A DNA stretch of 64,000 nt from Clostridiales bacterium (lineage in GTDB: Bacteria > Bacillota > Clostridia > Christensenellales > QALW01), in contig SVIH01000003.1 of the NCBI GenBank assembly GCA_015069575.1, positions 62,001 to 126,000 on the forward strand, in the 5' to 3' direction. Made by a program: the position numbers and the translations under genes. Below are positions 43,146 to 51,065 of this stretch, piece after piece. Numbering within the stretch: position 1 is the stretch's first letter; each line of letters begins with the position of its first letter. The notes beneath the pieces are model-generated. The model saw nothing but the letters and a program-made list of their open reading frames with translations, was not told where the DNA came from and made no database searches.

Positions 43146-45284
43146 TTAAACCGGTTTTTTCATAGTTAAAGCAATACGTTTTTTATTTACATCAACGCTT
43201 ATAACCCATACCGTAACAACCTGCCCTACTTTTAAAACTTCCATAGGATGCTTTATATAGCGGTCAGTAATCTGTGAGATATGTACTAATCCATCCTGAT
43301 GTACGCCTATATCCACAAAAGCGCCAAAATCAATTATATTACGGACTGTACCCTTTATTTCCATACCAGGCTTTAAATCTTCCATGCCTAAAACTTCTCT
43401 TTTTAACATTGGCGGAGGAAGTTCATCACGAATATCTCTGCCCGGTTTTTCAAGTTCTTTAATAATATCCAGAAGGGTTGGTTCGCCCATCTGAAGTTTT
43501 TGGGCAATATTTTTTATTCCTATATTTTCAGCCTTTTCATAAAGCCCTTTAAATTCTTTATCCTTTTTTATATCATAACCGCAAATTTCAAGCAGACTTT
43601 GTGCAGCCTCATAACTTTCAGGGTGAACGGCAGTGTTTTCAAGCACATTTTTGCTTTCAGCAATACGCAAGAAGCCTGCACACTGTTCAAAGGCTTTAGG
43701 ACCAAGTTTCTGTATTTTTTTAAACTGTGCGCGTGATGTGAATTTACCGTTTTCTTCCCTGTACGCTACAATATTTTTTGCTAAGGTTTCACCTATTCCT
43801 GCAACAAAAGAAAGTAATCTTGGCGATGCAGTATTTACATCAACACCAACATTATTAACGCAGTCTTCAACAACGCCTTCTAATGTATTATCAAGCTGTG
43901 CGGGGGGCATATCATGTTGATACTGACCAACACCTATAGCTTTAGGTTCAATTTTAACAAGTTCTGCTAAGGGATCCTGCAATCTTCTTGCAATACTTAC
44001 TGCACTTCTTAAAGAAACATCATAATCAGGGAATTCTTTTGCTGCCAAAGGTGAAGCAGAATATACTGATGCACCTGCTTCTGAAACAACCATATAAGAA
44101 AGGTCACTACCTTTCATTTCACCTAAAATATCAGCAACAAGAACTTCGGTTTCATGGCTTGCAGTACCGTTACCTATTGCAATAACATTTACTTTATGCT
44201 TTAAAATAAGTTCCTTTAATATGGTTTTTGCTTTTTCTTTATCGTGGTTTGGAAGCGTTGCATAAATAACGCTTGTATCTAAAACTTTTCCCGTTTCATC
44301 TACAACTGCAACCTTACAGCCTGTGCGATAACCAGGGTCAAGCCCTAAAGTTATTTTATTCTTAATTGGCGGTTGCATTAAAAGTTGCCTTAAATTAACA
44401 CCAAACACTTTTATGGCGCTTTCGGTTGCCTTTTCAGTTAATTCATTACGGATTTCCCTTTCAATAGCAGGGAAAATAAGCCTTTTATATGCATCTTCAG
44501 CTGCAATTAAAACTTGTTTTGAACAAAGATTTTCGCCTAAAATATGTATGCTTTTAATAATATTTAAAGCTTTTTGTTCATTAAAATCAACAGATACTTT
44601 TAAAAATTCTTCTTTTTCGCCACGGTTAAGCGCTAAAACCCTATGCCCTGCTATTTTTGAAACAGGTTCAGAAAATTCCTTATACATTTCATAAACGCCT
44701 GAATCTTCTTTTGTTGAACGGGAAACAACATCACCGTTATGATAGCAAACATATCTGATTCGTTTTCTTACTTCGGCATCATCGGAAATTTTTTCTGCAA
44801 TAATATCCCTTGCACCCTGAAGAGCATCTTCTTCAGTTTCAACGCCTTTTTCCTGATTAATATAGTTTTTGGCTTCTTCATAAGGGTTAAGTTCAGTTTG
44901 AAGATATATTTTTTCTGCTAACGGTTCAAGCCCTTTTTCTTTTGCTACGCTTGCCCTTGTTTTGCGTTTTGGTCTGAAAGGACGGTAGATATCTTCAATT
45001 TCAGTTAAAGTCTGAGCATTTTCAAGTGCAACAGATATTTCTTCAGTAAGATTCCCCTGTTTTTCTATAGCATCAAGCACTTTTTGGCGCATTTCTTCTA
45101 ATTTTCTTAAAAAAATAAGGCGTTCAGAAAATTCGCGTAAGATTTGATCGTCTAGTGAGCCTGTTTTTTCTTTTCGGTAACGGGCAATAAAGGGAATTGT
45201 GTTACCTTCATCAATTAAATCTATTACATTTTCTGCCTGCCAGATTTGAATATTAAACTGTTCTGCTAATCTTTTTGCTTCCAT
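43146..45284 (-). CDS. tex: Tex-family RNA-binding transcription accessory protein
   Basis: The 712 residues follow the Tex layout: N-terminal helical domain with IPFIARYRKEKTGSLDDQ near residue 31-48, YqgF/RNase H-like fold with LGLDPGYRTGCKVAVVD near 315-331, helix-hairpin-helix pair (ASPRLLSFVAGIGETLAKNI near 485), and a C-terminal S1 domain (GTVRNIIDFGAFVDIGVHQDG near 640). Tex binds nucleic acid and contributes to transcription fidelity and to expression of toxins and stress genes in several bacteria. Single gene, convergent with nothing and 62 nt from rhaB. Confidence 0.95.
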   Translation of the reverse strand: MEAKRLAEQFNIQIWQAENVIDLIDEGNTIPFIARYRKEKTGSLDDQILREFSERLIFLRKLEEMRQKVLDAIEKQGNLTEEISVALENAQTLTEIEDIYRPFRPKRKTRASVAKEKGLEPLAEKIYLQTELNPYEEAKNYINQEKGVETEEDALQGARDIIAEKISDDAEVRKRIRYVCYHNGDVVSRSTKEDSGVYEMYKEFSEPVSKIAGHRVLALNRGEKEEFLKVSVDFNEQKALNIIKSIHILGENLCSKQVLIAAEDAYKRLIFPAIEREIRNELTEKATESAIKVFGVNLRQLLMQPPIKNKITLGLDPGYRTGCKVAVVDETGKVLDTSVIYATLPNHDKEKAKTILKELILKHKVNVIAIGNGTASHETEVLVADILGEMKGSDLSYMVVSEAGASVYSASPLAAKEFPDYDVSLRSAVSIARRLQDPLAELVKIEPKAIGVGQYQHDMPPAQLDNTLEGVVEDCVNNVGVDVNTASPRLLSFVAGIGETLAKNIVAYREENGKFTSRAQFKKIQKLGPKAFEQCAGFLRIAESKNVLENTAVHPESYEAAQSLLEICGYDIKKDKEFKGLYEKAENIGIKNIAQKLQMGEPTLLDIIKELEKPGRDIRDELPPPMLKREVLGMEDLKPGMEIKGTVRNIIDFGAFVDIGVHQDGLVHISQITDRYIKHPMEVLKVGQVVTVWVISVDVNKKRIALTMKKPV

Positions 45285-45402
45285 TTTTTACACCTGTTCT
45301 TTTTGTTTTAATAATTTTATCATATAAAAATGTTATTTGCAAGTTTTAAAGCGTTGAATTTTTTAATATATTGTGTTACAATATTTTTTGAGGTGTATAT
45401 TA

Positions 45403-46038
45403 ATGGATTTTATAAAGATACGAAACGACCTTTTAGGTAAAACTTTGGTTGAAAATTTTAACAAAAGATTTTTTGAGAGTTACTACTGCAGTACTAAGGA
45501 AGAAGCAAAAGACAAGGCTCTTTCTTTAATTAAGGAAGGTTCTTCTGTTTCCTTTGGCGGAAGTATGAGTTTATCCCAATGCGGTCTTTTAGATGCAGTT
45601 AAATCAGGTAACTTTACTGTTTATGACCGCAATCTTGCAAAAACGCCTGAAGAACGCGAAGAAATTATGCGCAAGGCTTTTATTGCTGACACTTTTTTAA
45701 TGAGTGCTAACGCTGTTAGCCAGGAAGGCGAATTAGTTAATATTGACGGGCTTGGCAACCGCGTAAGCGCATTATGTTTTGGGCCAAAACAAATAATTGT
45801 TATTGTTGGCCTTAATAAAGTTGCCCCTGATCTTGATTCGGCAATAGTTCGTGCAAGAAATGTGGCTTCACCAATAAACACACAGCGTTTTAATCTTGAT
45901 ACCCCTTGCACAAAAAAAGGCGCGTGCTATGATTGTAAGGCTTCAGATTGCATATGCGCACAGATAGTTATAACACGTATCTGCAGGCCAAAGGGAAGAA
46001 TTAAAGTTATCTTTTGCGGCGAAGATTTAGGTTTTTGA
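45403..46038 (+). CDS. LUD-domain protein (lactate utilisation-like)
   Basis: About 211 residues of the LUD fold: VSFGGSMSLSQCGLLDAV near residues 49-66, GNRVSALCFGPKQIIVIVGLNKVAPDLDSAI near 117-147 (key part: GPKQIIVIVGLNKVAPDLD), and a Cys-rich stretch PCTKKGACYDCKASDCIC near 167-184 that could hold an iron-sulfur cluster or metal. The family includes LutC/LldG of lactate oxidation, but stand-alone clostridial members are uncharacterised. The GTG at 45373 also opens the frame; ATG 45403 has GAGGTG upstream. Four paired cysteines are typical of the clostridial subgroup. Confidence 0.8.
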   Translation: MDFIKIRNDLLGKTLVENFNKRFFESYYCSTKEEAKDKALSLIKEGSSVSFGGSMSLSQCGLLDAVKSGNFTVYDRNLAKTPEEREEIMRKAFIADTFLMSANAVSQEGELVNIDGLGNRVSALCFGPKQIIVIVGLNKVAPDLDSAIVRARNVASPINTQRFNLDTPCTKKGACYDCKASDCICAQIVITRICRPKGRIKVIFCGEDLGF

Positions 46039-46088
46039 TTTTACTTGAACAAAAAACAAATTAATGATATAATACGCTTGGTGATTTT

Positions 46089-46508
46089 ATGTTGAAAAAA
46101 CTTTTTAAAAATCAAAAGTTTTGGGAAATATTTCGTTTTGGCGTTAATGGTGGTATTTGTTTTTTAGTTGATGCCTTTATAATGTCTATTTTAATGGACT
46201 ATACCCCATTACCTGACTGGCTAAGTATCGGTATCGGATTTACGGTTTCTGTAATATTAAATTATATTTTATGCTTGGTTTGGGTTTTTAAAGGCGCAGG
46301 CAAGCAAGACTTAAAATCACAAATTGTGTTTATCGGTTCAAGCATTGTTGGGCTTGGCTTAACTGAAGTTTTAATGCTTTTTGCGTTAAATGTGCTTTTT
46401 ATGCATAAATTAATTGCAAAAATTATCGTTACACTGATAGTAATGGTATGGAATTATTTTATGAAACGCCTTGCTATCTACGGTTTCAAAAATAAAAAAA
46501 GCGATTAA
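46089..46508 (+). CDS. GtrA family membrane protein
   Basis: A 139-residue protein with four transmembrane helices: FRFGVNGGICFLVDAFIMSIL near residue 15-35 (the GtrA opening), GFTVSVILNYILCLVWVF near 55-72 and a C-terminal basic FMKRLAIYGFKNKK. GtrA proteins are small flippase-like or accessory proteins for glycosyl transfer, e.g. lipid-linked glucose translocation. Partner glycosyltransferases are not adjacent. Its stop codon lies within the terminator hairpin, and tRNA-Leu begins 6 nt past that hairpin. Confidence 0.83.
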   Translation: MLKKLFKNQKFWEIFRFGVNGGICFLVDAFIMSILMDYTPLPDWLSIGIGFTVSVILNYILCLVWVFKGAGKQDLKSQIVFIGSSIVGLGLTEVLMLFALNVLFMHKLIAKIIVTLIVMVWNYFMKRLAIYGFKNKKSD

Positions 46509-46520
46509 TAATCGCTTTTT
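46496..46520 (+). terminator. Terminator overlapping the end of gtrA
   Basis: AAAAAGCGATT-aat-AATCGCTTTTT; it ends 6 nt before the tRNA-Leu 5' end. Confidence 0.8.
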
Positions 46521-46525
46521 ATAAT

Positions 46526-46609
46526 GCGGATATGGCGGAATTGGCAGACGCGCTAGACTTAGGATCTAGTGTTTTTGACGTGCAGGTTCAAGTCCTGTTA
46601 TCCGCACCA
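46526..46609 (+). tRNA. tRNA-Leu (anticodon TAG), CCA encoded
   Basis: An 84-nt class II tRNA: acceptor GCGGATA with TATCCGC, anticodon stem CTAGA/TCTAG around CTTAGGA with anticodon TAG, short variable arm, T-arm CAGGTTCAAGTCCTG, discriminator A and CCA. The gene sits directly after the gtrA terminator and is followed by a repeated copy of its own 3' end 199 nt downstream. Confidence 0.95.
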
Positions 46610-46808
46610 AATTAAAACAGACGGTTTTTACCGTCTTTTTTAATTTTATAACAGGACTTGAAACTTAAGAAGGTGCGTAGCGTAAAAAAACAGTACGGTG
46701 TACTGTTTTTTAGCGAAGCAGTGCGAAGACGGGTACCGAATGCGCAAGCATTGGGTCGGCAAGCACGAAAGATTTGCAAAGCAAAGCTTTGTCCTGTTAT
46801 CCGCACCA
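46610..46808 (+). repeat. tRNA-3'-end repeat unit A (terminator + 161-nt core)
   Basis: Between the tRNA-Leu CCA and a second copy of its 3' end. First a terminator (46620-46647), then a 161-nt core (46648-46808). The core starts with an inverted copy of the tRNA T-arm (ATAACAGGACTTGAA, complement of 46588-46602) and ends with a direct copy GTCCTGTTATCCGCACCA. The 33-nt direct repeat 46592-46624 / 46791-46823 is exact and includes 15 nt beyond CCA. Inside are a long hairpin (AAAAAACAGTAC/GTACTGTTTTTT) and blocks GTGCGA (46721), GGGTAC (46731) and GGTC (46754), which recur in unit B next to tmRNA. Confidence 0.7.
46620..46647 (+). terminator. Terminator directly after tRNA-Leu
   Basis: GACGGT-tttt-ACCGTC followed by TTTTTTAATTTT. 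Confidence 0.8.
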
Positions 46809-46819
46809 AATTAAAACAG

Positions 46820-46852
46820 ACGGCAAAAAGATATTATCTTTTTGCCGTTTTA
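46820..46852. terminator. Bidirectional terminator after repeat unit A
   Basis: ACGGCAAAAAGAT pairs with ATCTTTTTGCCGT, then TTTATT; also serves the convergent kinase gene. Confidence 0.8.
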
Positions 46853-47911
46853 TTCATTGATATTAATAATTAATTTGCATCTTTTTTTAATATCTGTATT
46901 ATCAAAATACATTTTTTCAAGCGGAATCCATTCATTAAAAAAGCGTTGTGCCATTTCAGGTGTATTTCTTTTTAATATTCTTTGTTTTTGTATTTTGTCA
47001 GATACATTTAAGAACACAGAAAAATCATAGTATTTTTCAAGTTCAACATGCATAGAATATGCGCCTTCAATTACCGTTAGATTTTTAGGCTTAACAGTTA
47101 TTGTTTCGCCTAAACACATAGTTGAACAATCAAATTTTTCATATGTTATATCTTGCCCATTATTAAGGGGAACAAGCACTTGTTGTAAAAAGCGTTCCCA
47201 ATCAATATTTCCACCAATTTCTTTATAACGCGCCTTTGTTCGTTGATGCATTTGTAAAAAGAAATCATCCATATGAAACACGGTGCAATCATATATGTTT
47301 TCTAACATTTGGCTTAATGTTGTTTTACCGCTTGCACTACCGCCTTCAAGCGCAATTTTAACATTGCCACATTTAAGCATTTTATCAAGTTCTAAAAATA
47401 TGGGCAGATATCTTGCATATTCTTTTGATATAACGCGATATGAAGGATTATAGGCTTTTCGGTAATTTTCAGAATGGTGAACGGGCGGATAACCTTTTTT
47501 TTGCCAAGTAATTTTTTCTTTTATAAAATCTTCCTTTGAAAACGGAATCAGGTTTTCTTCTGCAAGTTGCCCAGCTATCTTTAATTTATTTTCTAAATTT
47601 TCTGATCCATCAACTTCTTTTTTGGCTGAAAGCATAAACAGTTTGCATAAAGTTTTTATTGAAAGTCCCCTATCAATATATGTGAGCGGAACTCTGACAT
47701 AATTACCATCAAGCTTATCTATTTCATCATCTTCATAAAAAACGCTATGGGTATATTCTTCAAAAATACGTTCCGTTACTTTTTCACAAGATGCAACCAG
47801 ATGCTCGCACCCAAAGGCGCTTTGATAAAGAAATTTAAATATATCCTGCACTTGAAGTTCAGGATAGCGTTTGCAATAATCTATAAGTAATCTGCGGGTA
47901 TTTTCTTCCAT
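46850..47911 (-). CDS. Two-domain P-loop kinase, uridine/pantothenate-kinase-like
   Basis: A 353-residue fusion. Residues 1-175 are a helical domain I cannot name (with FLYQSAFGCEHLVASCE and VPLTYIDRGLS blocks). Residues 185-350 are a uridine-kinase/phosphoribulokinase-type kinase: Walker A GGSASGKTT at 190-198, VFHMDDFFLQM near 212, GGNIDWERFLQQV near 231 and VIEGAYSMH near 280. It follows the ECF S-component gene by 4 nt, so it may phosphorylate whatever that transporter brings in, trapping it in the cell. The substrate (a nucleoside-like or vitamin molecule) is unknown. Confidence 0.75.
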   Translation of the reverse strand: MEENTRRLLIDYCKRYPELQVQDIFKFLYQSAFGCEHLVASCEKVTERIFEEYTHSVFYEDDEIDKLDGNYVRVPLTYIDRGLSIKTLCKLFMLSAKKEVDGSENLENKLKIAGQLAEENLIPFSKEDFIKEKITWQKKGYPPVHHSENYRKAYNPSYRVISKEYARYLPIFLELDKMLKCGNVKIALEGGSASGKTTLSQMLENIYDCTVFHMDDFFLQMHQRTKARYKEIGGNIDWERFLQQVLVPLNNGQDITYEKFDCSTMCLGETITVKPKNLTVIEGAYSMHVELEKYYDFSVFLNVSDKIQKQRILKRNTPEMAQRFFNEWIPLEKMYFDNTDIKKRCKLIININE

Positions 47912-47915
47912 AATT

Positions 47916-48452
47916 TTATTCTTCTATCTGTAAAATATTTTTATTTTGAGCAAGCATAACAACAATGGGTATTAATAAAATCTGAACAATTATACCGGGA
48001 ATCGCATTAATAAACGCGCCTGAAATAAACGCCATAAAGGTAAAAGGTATATCTTTTATACCCATACAAATACACATTGCCACACCCCAAACAATTCTGC
48101 CAATAATCATAGCAGTAATTAAAGAGACATAAATATATGGCTTTTTTTGTGGAAGTATTTTATGCATTAAGCCTGCAACCAAACCATAAGCAGCAAGTTC
48201 AAACGCCATGGCAACAGATGCAGGGAAAATTGGTGGCATACCAAGTGTAAAAGAACGAAAAAGCGGTGCAATAAAACCAACAGTTAATCCCCACTGCCAA
48301 CCGCAAATAAATCCGCATATTAAAACAGGAATATGTAACGGGCAAAGCATTGAGCCGATTTCCGCTATCTGCCCTGTTAAAAAAGGCATTACATAGGCAA
48401 GTGCTAAAAAAAGCGCCGCAAGAATCATTTTAGTCAGGTTGTGTTTTTTCAT
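47916..48452 (-). CDS. ECF transporter S component, substrate unknown
   Basis: A 178-residue membrane protein with six hydrophobic helices. The LCPLHIPVLICGFICGWQWGL segment near residues 37-57 (key part: LCPLHIPVLICGFICG) and GMPPIFPASVAMAFELAAYG near 74-93 are typical of a common clostridial ECF substrate-binding subunit. It would use the shared ECF energising module. Position upstream of a P-loop kinase suggests uptake of a vitamin or nucleoside that is then phosphorylated. Unlike thiT it has no visible riboswitch. Confidence 0.82.
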   Translation of the reverse strand: MKKHNLTKMILAALFLALAYVMPFLTGQIAEIGSMLCPLHIPVLICGFICGWQWGLTVGFIAPLFRSFTLGMPPIFPASVAMAFELAAYGLVAGLMHKILPQKKPYIYVSLITAMIIGRIVWGVAMCICMGIKDIPFTFMAFISGAFINAIPGIIVQILLIPIVVMLAQNKNILQIEE

Positions 48453-48509
48453 TTTTTACTCCTTTAATACATATAATCGCCACTATAATAAAATCGTCAA
48501 AAACGGTCT

Positions 48510-49103
48510 TTATTCAAAAATCATTAAACCAAATTTGCTTGGATTATGGAAAGCAGAAACCTGCGGTGTAACGGGACACCATGTTAAATAGTGAGGCTGA
48601 ACACAATAATCACCGCATTTATAAAGGTTTGCCCGTATCATTTTACCGCTTTCAAGTTTAAACTCAGGGAAAAATCTTGTAATAAATTCTACAGGCACTT
48701 TATAGAAAACTTCCCAACCTTCTGAGGTATAATTGATTTTAATATCAAAAAGTTCTTTGGGATCAACAACAAGCCTTGTAATCCTTTGTACATTTGTTAC
48801 ACCAAACCCCAAAAACATACATCCGTTTGGATTGAATTCAATGTTAAAGTATCTGTCTTCTTCTGGATTTGGGCAGAAGAAAAACTCAAGACAACTATCA
48901 TGACAAGGCATACCTAATACATCAGTTTCTTCTTTTCTTATATCCTTTTCTTTTGCAAAAAGATGCACTAAAATTTCATCGGAAGTATATGCTATTTGCG
49001 CTGCTGCTTCAATACCTTCAACATTATATTTATACGGAGTATCAATTTTTACTACAGGTACGCTTTCCCAATTTTTAAATTTTGTAATTGTATATTGTTT
49101 CAT
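48510..49103 (-). CDS. Carbohydrate-binding family 9-like protein
   Basis: A 197-residue beta-sandwich protein resembling CBM9-like domains: a WESVPVVKI opening, AQIAYTSDEILVHLFAKEKD, DSCLEFFFCPNP near residue 80, YFNIEFNPNGCMFLGFG near 95-111 and WEVFYKVPVEF near 140. CBM9-like single-domain proteins bind sugars or act near glycan degradation; there is no signal peptide, so this one should be intracellular. Gene neighbours give no further clue. ATG 49103 follows AAGGAGA; an upstream frame extension to 49145 was rejected. Confidence 0.7.
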   Translation of the reverse strand: MKQYTITKFKNWESVPVVKIDTPYKYNVEGIEAAAQIAYTSDEILVHLFAKEKDIRKEETDVLGMPCHDSCLEFFFCPNPEEDRYFNIEFNPNGCMFLGFGVTNVQRITRLVVDPKELFDIKINYTSEGWEVFYKVPVEFITRFFPEFKLESGKMIRANLYKCGDYCVQPHYLTWCPVTPQVSAFHNPSKFGLMIFE

Positions 49104-49232
49104 AATTTCTCCTTGATTTTTTACTGCCATAATAATTACAGGCATAAAAATGGACTAATGTGGAATTGGAAACTTCAACAGTTTCACCTAAATCAAAAAT
49201 ATTTTATAAAATCTTTCATTTTATCTCTGCTT

Positions 49233-49991
49233 TTATTTATAGTTAAAACTTAAGAATGAAGAAAACATTTTTTCTCCTGTTTCTAAAGTGTTTGTGACAA
49301 TTCGCATTGTAGCCTTAACATCACTATCATAAAAGCTAACGCTTATATTGGTTTGTTCAGTGCCATTATATAATTTTTCTAATTCATTTTGAGGAATATC
49401 TTCCAATTTAGAATAATACTGATTGTTAAAACCGATAGATATGGCATCTACACCTGTAAATGCTTTCATTTTATTAATATCGCGAATCAATGCATTTTTT
49501 ACAAATTCGCTTGTTTTGTACTGAACATTAAAATTCAGATCAAAGCGTTCTAATTCTTCGTTATTATCATCGGTAAAATTATCGCTTTGTGTAAGCCACA
49601 ACGCATTGATTTCGGTAAAGCAATTGTTTTCATAAATATCCTGCATGGAACTACAATATCCTAAAATGCTTACTTCCTGATATTTATCACGCATATCATA
49701 GGTCATCCCCGGAGGTGTGCCGTATGTAAATTCGTTAGTTATTATGTACTGTTCAAGATATGCTTTAAAACTCTGATAATTATAAGCGGTTTCAAAAATC
49801 TGAAGATCTTCGGCGTAAATAACCGGCCTTGGTGTTGGGTTTGGTGTTGGCGTTGGCGTTACGACTTCAATCGTTGCAGTACTGTTTTCGGTAGAAATGG
49901 GTGTTTCTACCCCATTTTCTTCCTGCTCACAAGCAACGGCAAATGTTAATAAAATCACAACCAAACAAACAATTAATATCTTTTTAAACAT
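49233..49991 (-). CDS. Lipoprotein of unknown function with Thr-Pro linker
   Basis: A 252-residue lipoprotein: hydrophobic signal, lipobox FAVAC (lipidated Cys at residue 21), then an acidic stretch and a VTPTPTPNPTPRP linker near 44-56, leading to a globular domain of about 190 residues that I cannot assign. Like the proteins at 25774 and 59396 it is probably displayed on the outer face of the membrane with the linker crossing the wall. It lies upstream of a Cys-free region; no operon partner is evident. Confidence 0.7.
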   Translation of the reverse strand: MFKKILIVCLVVILLTFAVACEQEENGVETPISTENSTATIEVVTPTPTPNPTPRPVIYAEDLQIFETAYNYQSFKAYLEQYIITNEFTYGTPPGMTYDMRDKYQEVSILGYCSSMQDIYENNCFTEINALWLTQSDNFTDDNNEELERFDLNFNVQYKTSEFVKNALIRDINKMKAFTGVDAISIGFNNQYYSKLEDIPQNELEKLYNGTEQTNISVSFYDSDVKATMRIVTNTLETGEKMFSSFLSFNYK

Positions 49992-50012
49992 AGTTTTTTA
50001 CCTCTTTTTTAA

Positions 50013-50240
50013 TTATACAGTTAGAATATCATAAAATTGACAATTTTTCAAGGGGTTTACCATTATAAAACACAAAAAACAGGTTTTAATAAGCCTGTTT
50101 TTTATTTTTTTATTTTTTAATTGATAAGCACACAAAATGCCTGCAATTCCGCCACCGATTATTAAAACATCAGTATTTTTGTTACCGTTAAGGGTTTTGA
50201 AATTTATTTTTTGCGTCGTTTGTTCCCAAACAGATTTCAT
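50013..50240 (-). pseudogene. Truncated FAD-dependent oxidoreductase remnant
   Basis: The first 45 codons (MKSVWEQTTQKINFKTLNGN, then DVLIIGGGIAGILCAYQL) are the N-terminus of a DAO-type FAD oxidoreductase, with an intact dinucleotide-binding GxGxxG. After a lysine-rich junction the frame runs into unrelated sequence containing a terminator hairpin and stops at 75 codons. The family is normally 370-510 residues long. AGGAGG still precedes the ATG, so the 5' end is undamaged and the rest was deleted. Its oxidoreductase activity must be lost. Confidence 0.75.
50074..50105 (-). terminator. Terminator inside the oxidoreductase remnant
   Basis: AAAAAACAGG pairs with CCTGTTTTTT around a short AT loop; the T-run ends the remnant's transcript. 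Confidence 0.65.
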
Positions 50241-50287
50241 AAAAAAGCCTCCTAAAATTGTTTAAATTATTGCTTGTTCCTATTTTT

Positions 50288-50316
50288 ATATTCAACGCAA
50301 AAAAATGCATAAAAAT
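50288..50316 (+). promoter_or_regulatory. Sigma-E-like promoter of the manganese catalase gene
   Basis: ATATT (50288-50292), 15 nt, CATAAAAAT (50308-50316) resembles the mother-cell sigma-E layout (ATATT then CATA-type -10). It lies 50 nt before the gene start. Confidence 0.45.
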
Positions 50317-50365
50317 TTTTAAATTGAAAAAAAATATTTATGAAAAAATTTCAGGAGGTAAAGAT

Positions 50366-51031
50366 ATGTTTAAACACGAAAAAGCGCTTTTTCATCCCGT
50401 AGCGGTTGAAAAGCCCAATCCTCAATATGCCGTACTTTTACAGGAACAGCTTGGTGGTGGTAACGGTGAACTTAAAGCGGCTATGCAGTATATGTCACAA
50501 AGTTTCAGAATCAGAGACCCTGAAATCAAAGATTTATTCCTTGATATTGCCGCTGAAGAATTAGGGCATATGGAAATGGTTGCCCAAACCATCAATCTTT
50601 TAAACGGGCACGATGTTGATGCTGAAAAAGTTCCGTTTGGTGAAATTCAATCACACGTACTTTTAGGGCTGAACCCCGGTTTAATTAATGCTTCAGGCTA
50701 TTCCTGGACAGGTGATTACGTAACGGTTACAGGTGATCTTTGTGCAGATTTATTAAGTAATATTGCTTCTGAACAGCGCGCAAAGGTTGTATACGAATAT
50801 TTATACCGCCAGATTGACGATAAAAAGGTGCGGGAAACCATTGACTTTTTATTAAACCGCGAAGAAGCGCATAATCAGATGTTCCGTGATGCGTTTAACA
50901 AGGTGCAGAATTCAGGTTCTAACAGAGATTTTGGAACAACTAAGGCTGCAAAAATGTATTTTTCAATGTCTGACCCCGGACCCAACACTTTTGCAAATAA
51001 CGACACACAGCCTGTTTCGTTTAATAAGTAA
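50366..51031 (+). CDS. Manganese catalase family protein, CotJC-like
   Basis: A 221-residue ferritin-like protein. The dimanganese ligands are visible: GGGNGELKAAMQY near residue 28-40 (Glu), AAEELGHMEM near 60-69 (Glu and His), SEQRAKVVYEY near 134 (Glu) and NREEAHNQMF near 160 (Glu, His). It should decompose hydrogen peroxide. In Bacillus the shorter relative CotJC is a spore coat protein, and the sigma-E-like promoter agrees with a spore role, by inference. The frame opens at 50258, but ATG 50366 follows a perfect AGGAGG. A terminator follows. Confidence 0.88.
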   Translation: MFKHEKALFHPVAVEKPNPQYAVLLQEQLGGGNGELKAAMQYMSQSFRIRDPEIKDLFLDIAAEELGHMEMVAQTINLLNGHDVDAEKVPFGEIQSHVLLGLNPGLINASGYSWTGDYVTVTGDLCADLLSNIASEQRAKVVYEYLYRQIDDKKVRETIDFLLNREEAHNQMFRDAFNKVQNSGSNRDFGTTKAAKMYFSMSDPGPNTFANNDTQPVSFNK

Positions 51032-51032
51032 C

Positions 51033-51060
51033 AAAAAAGGCATCACAAGATGCCTTTTTT
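51033..51060 (+). terminator. Terminator after manganese catalase gene
   Basis: AAAAAAGGCATC-acaa-GATGCCTTTTTT. Confidence 0.88.
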
Positions 51061-51065
51061 AGTTT

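Noticed and set aside
46592-46823. Integrated phage or ICE at tRNA-Leu
   Set aside because: The direct repeats resemble attL/attR, but only about 200 nt separates them and no integrase, excisionase or mobility gene is present.
46658-46873. A 71-codon basic frame within repeat unit A
   Set aside because: It starts at TTG with only a weak, badly spaced AGGA and runs through the hairpins and the tRNA 3' copy. I mention its basic nature under the repeat-unit finding but do not call a gene.
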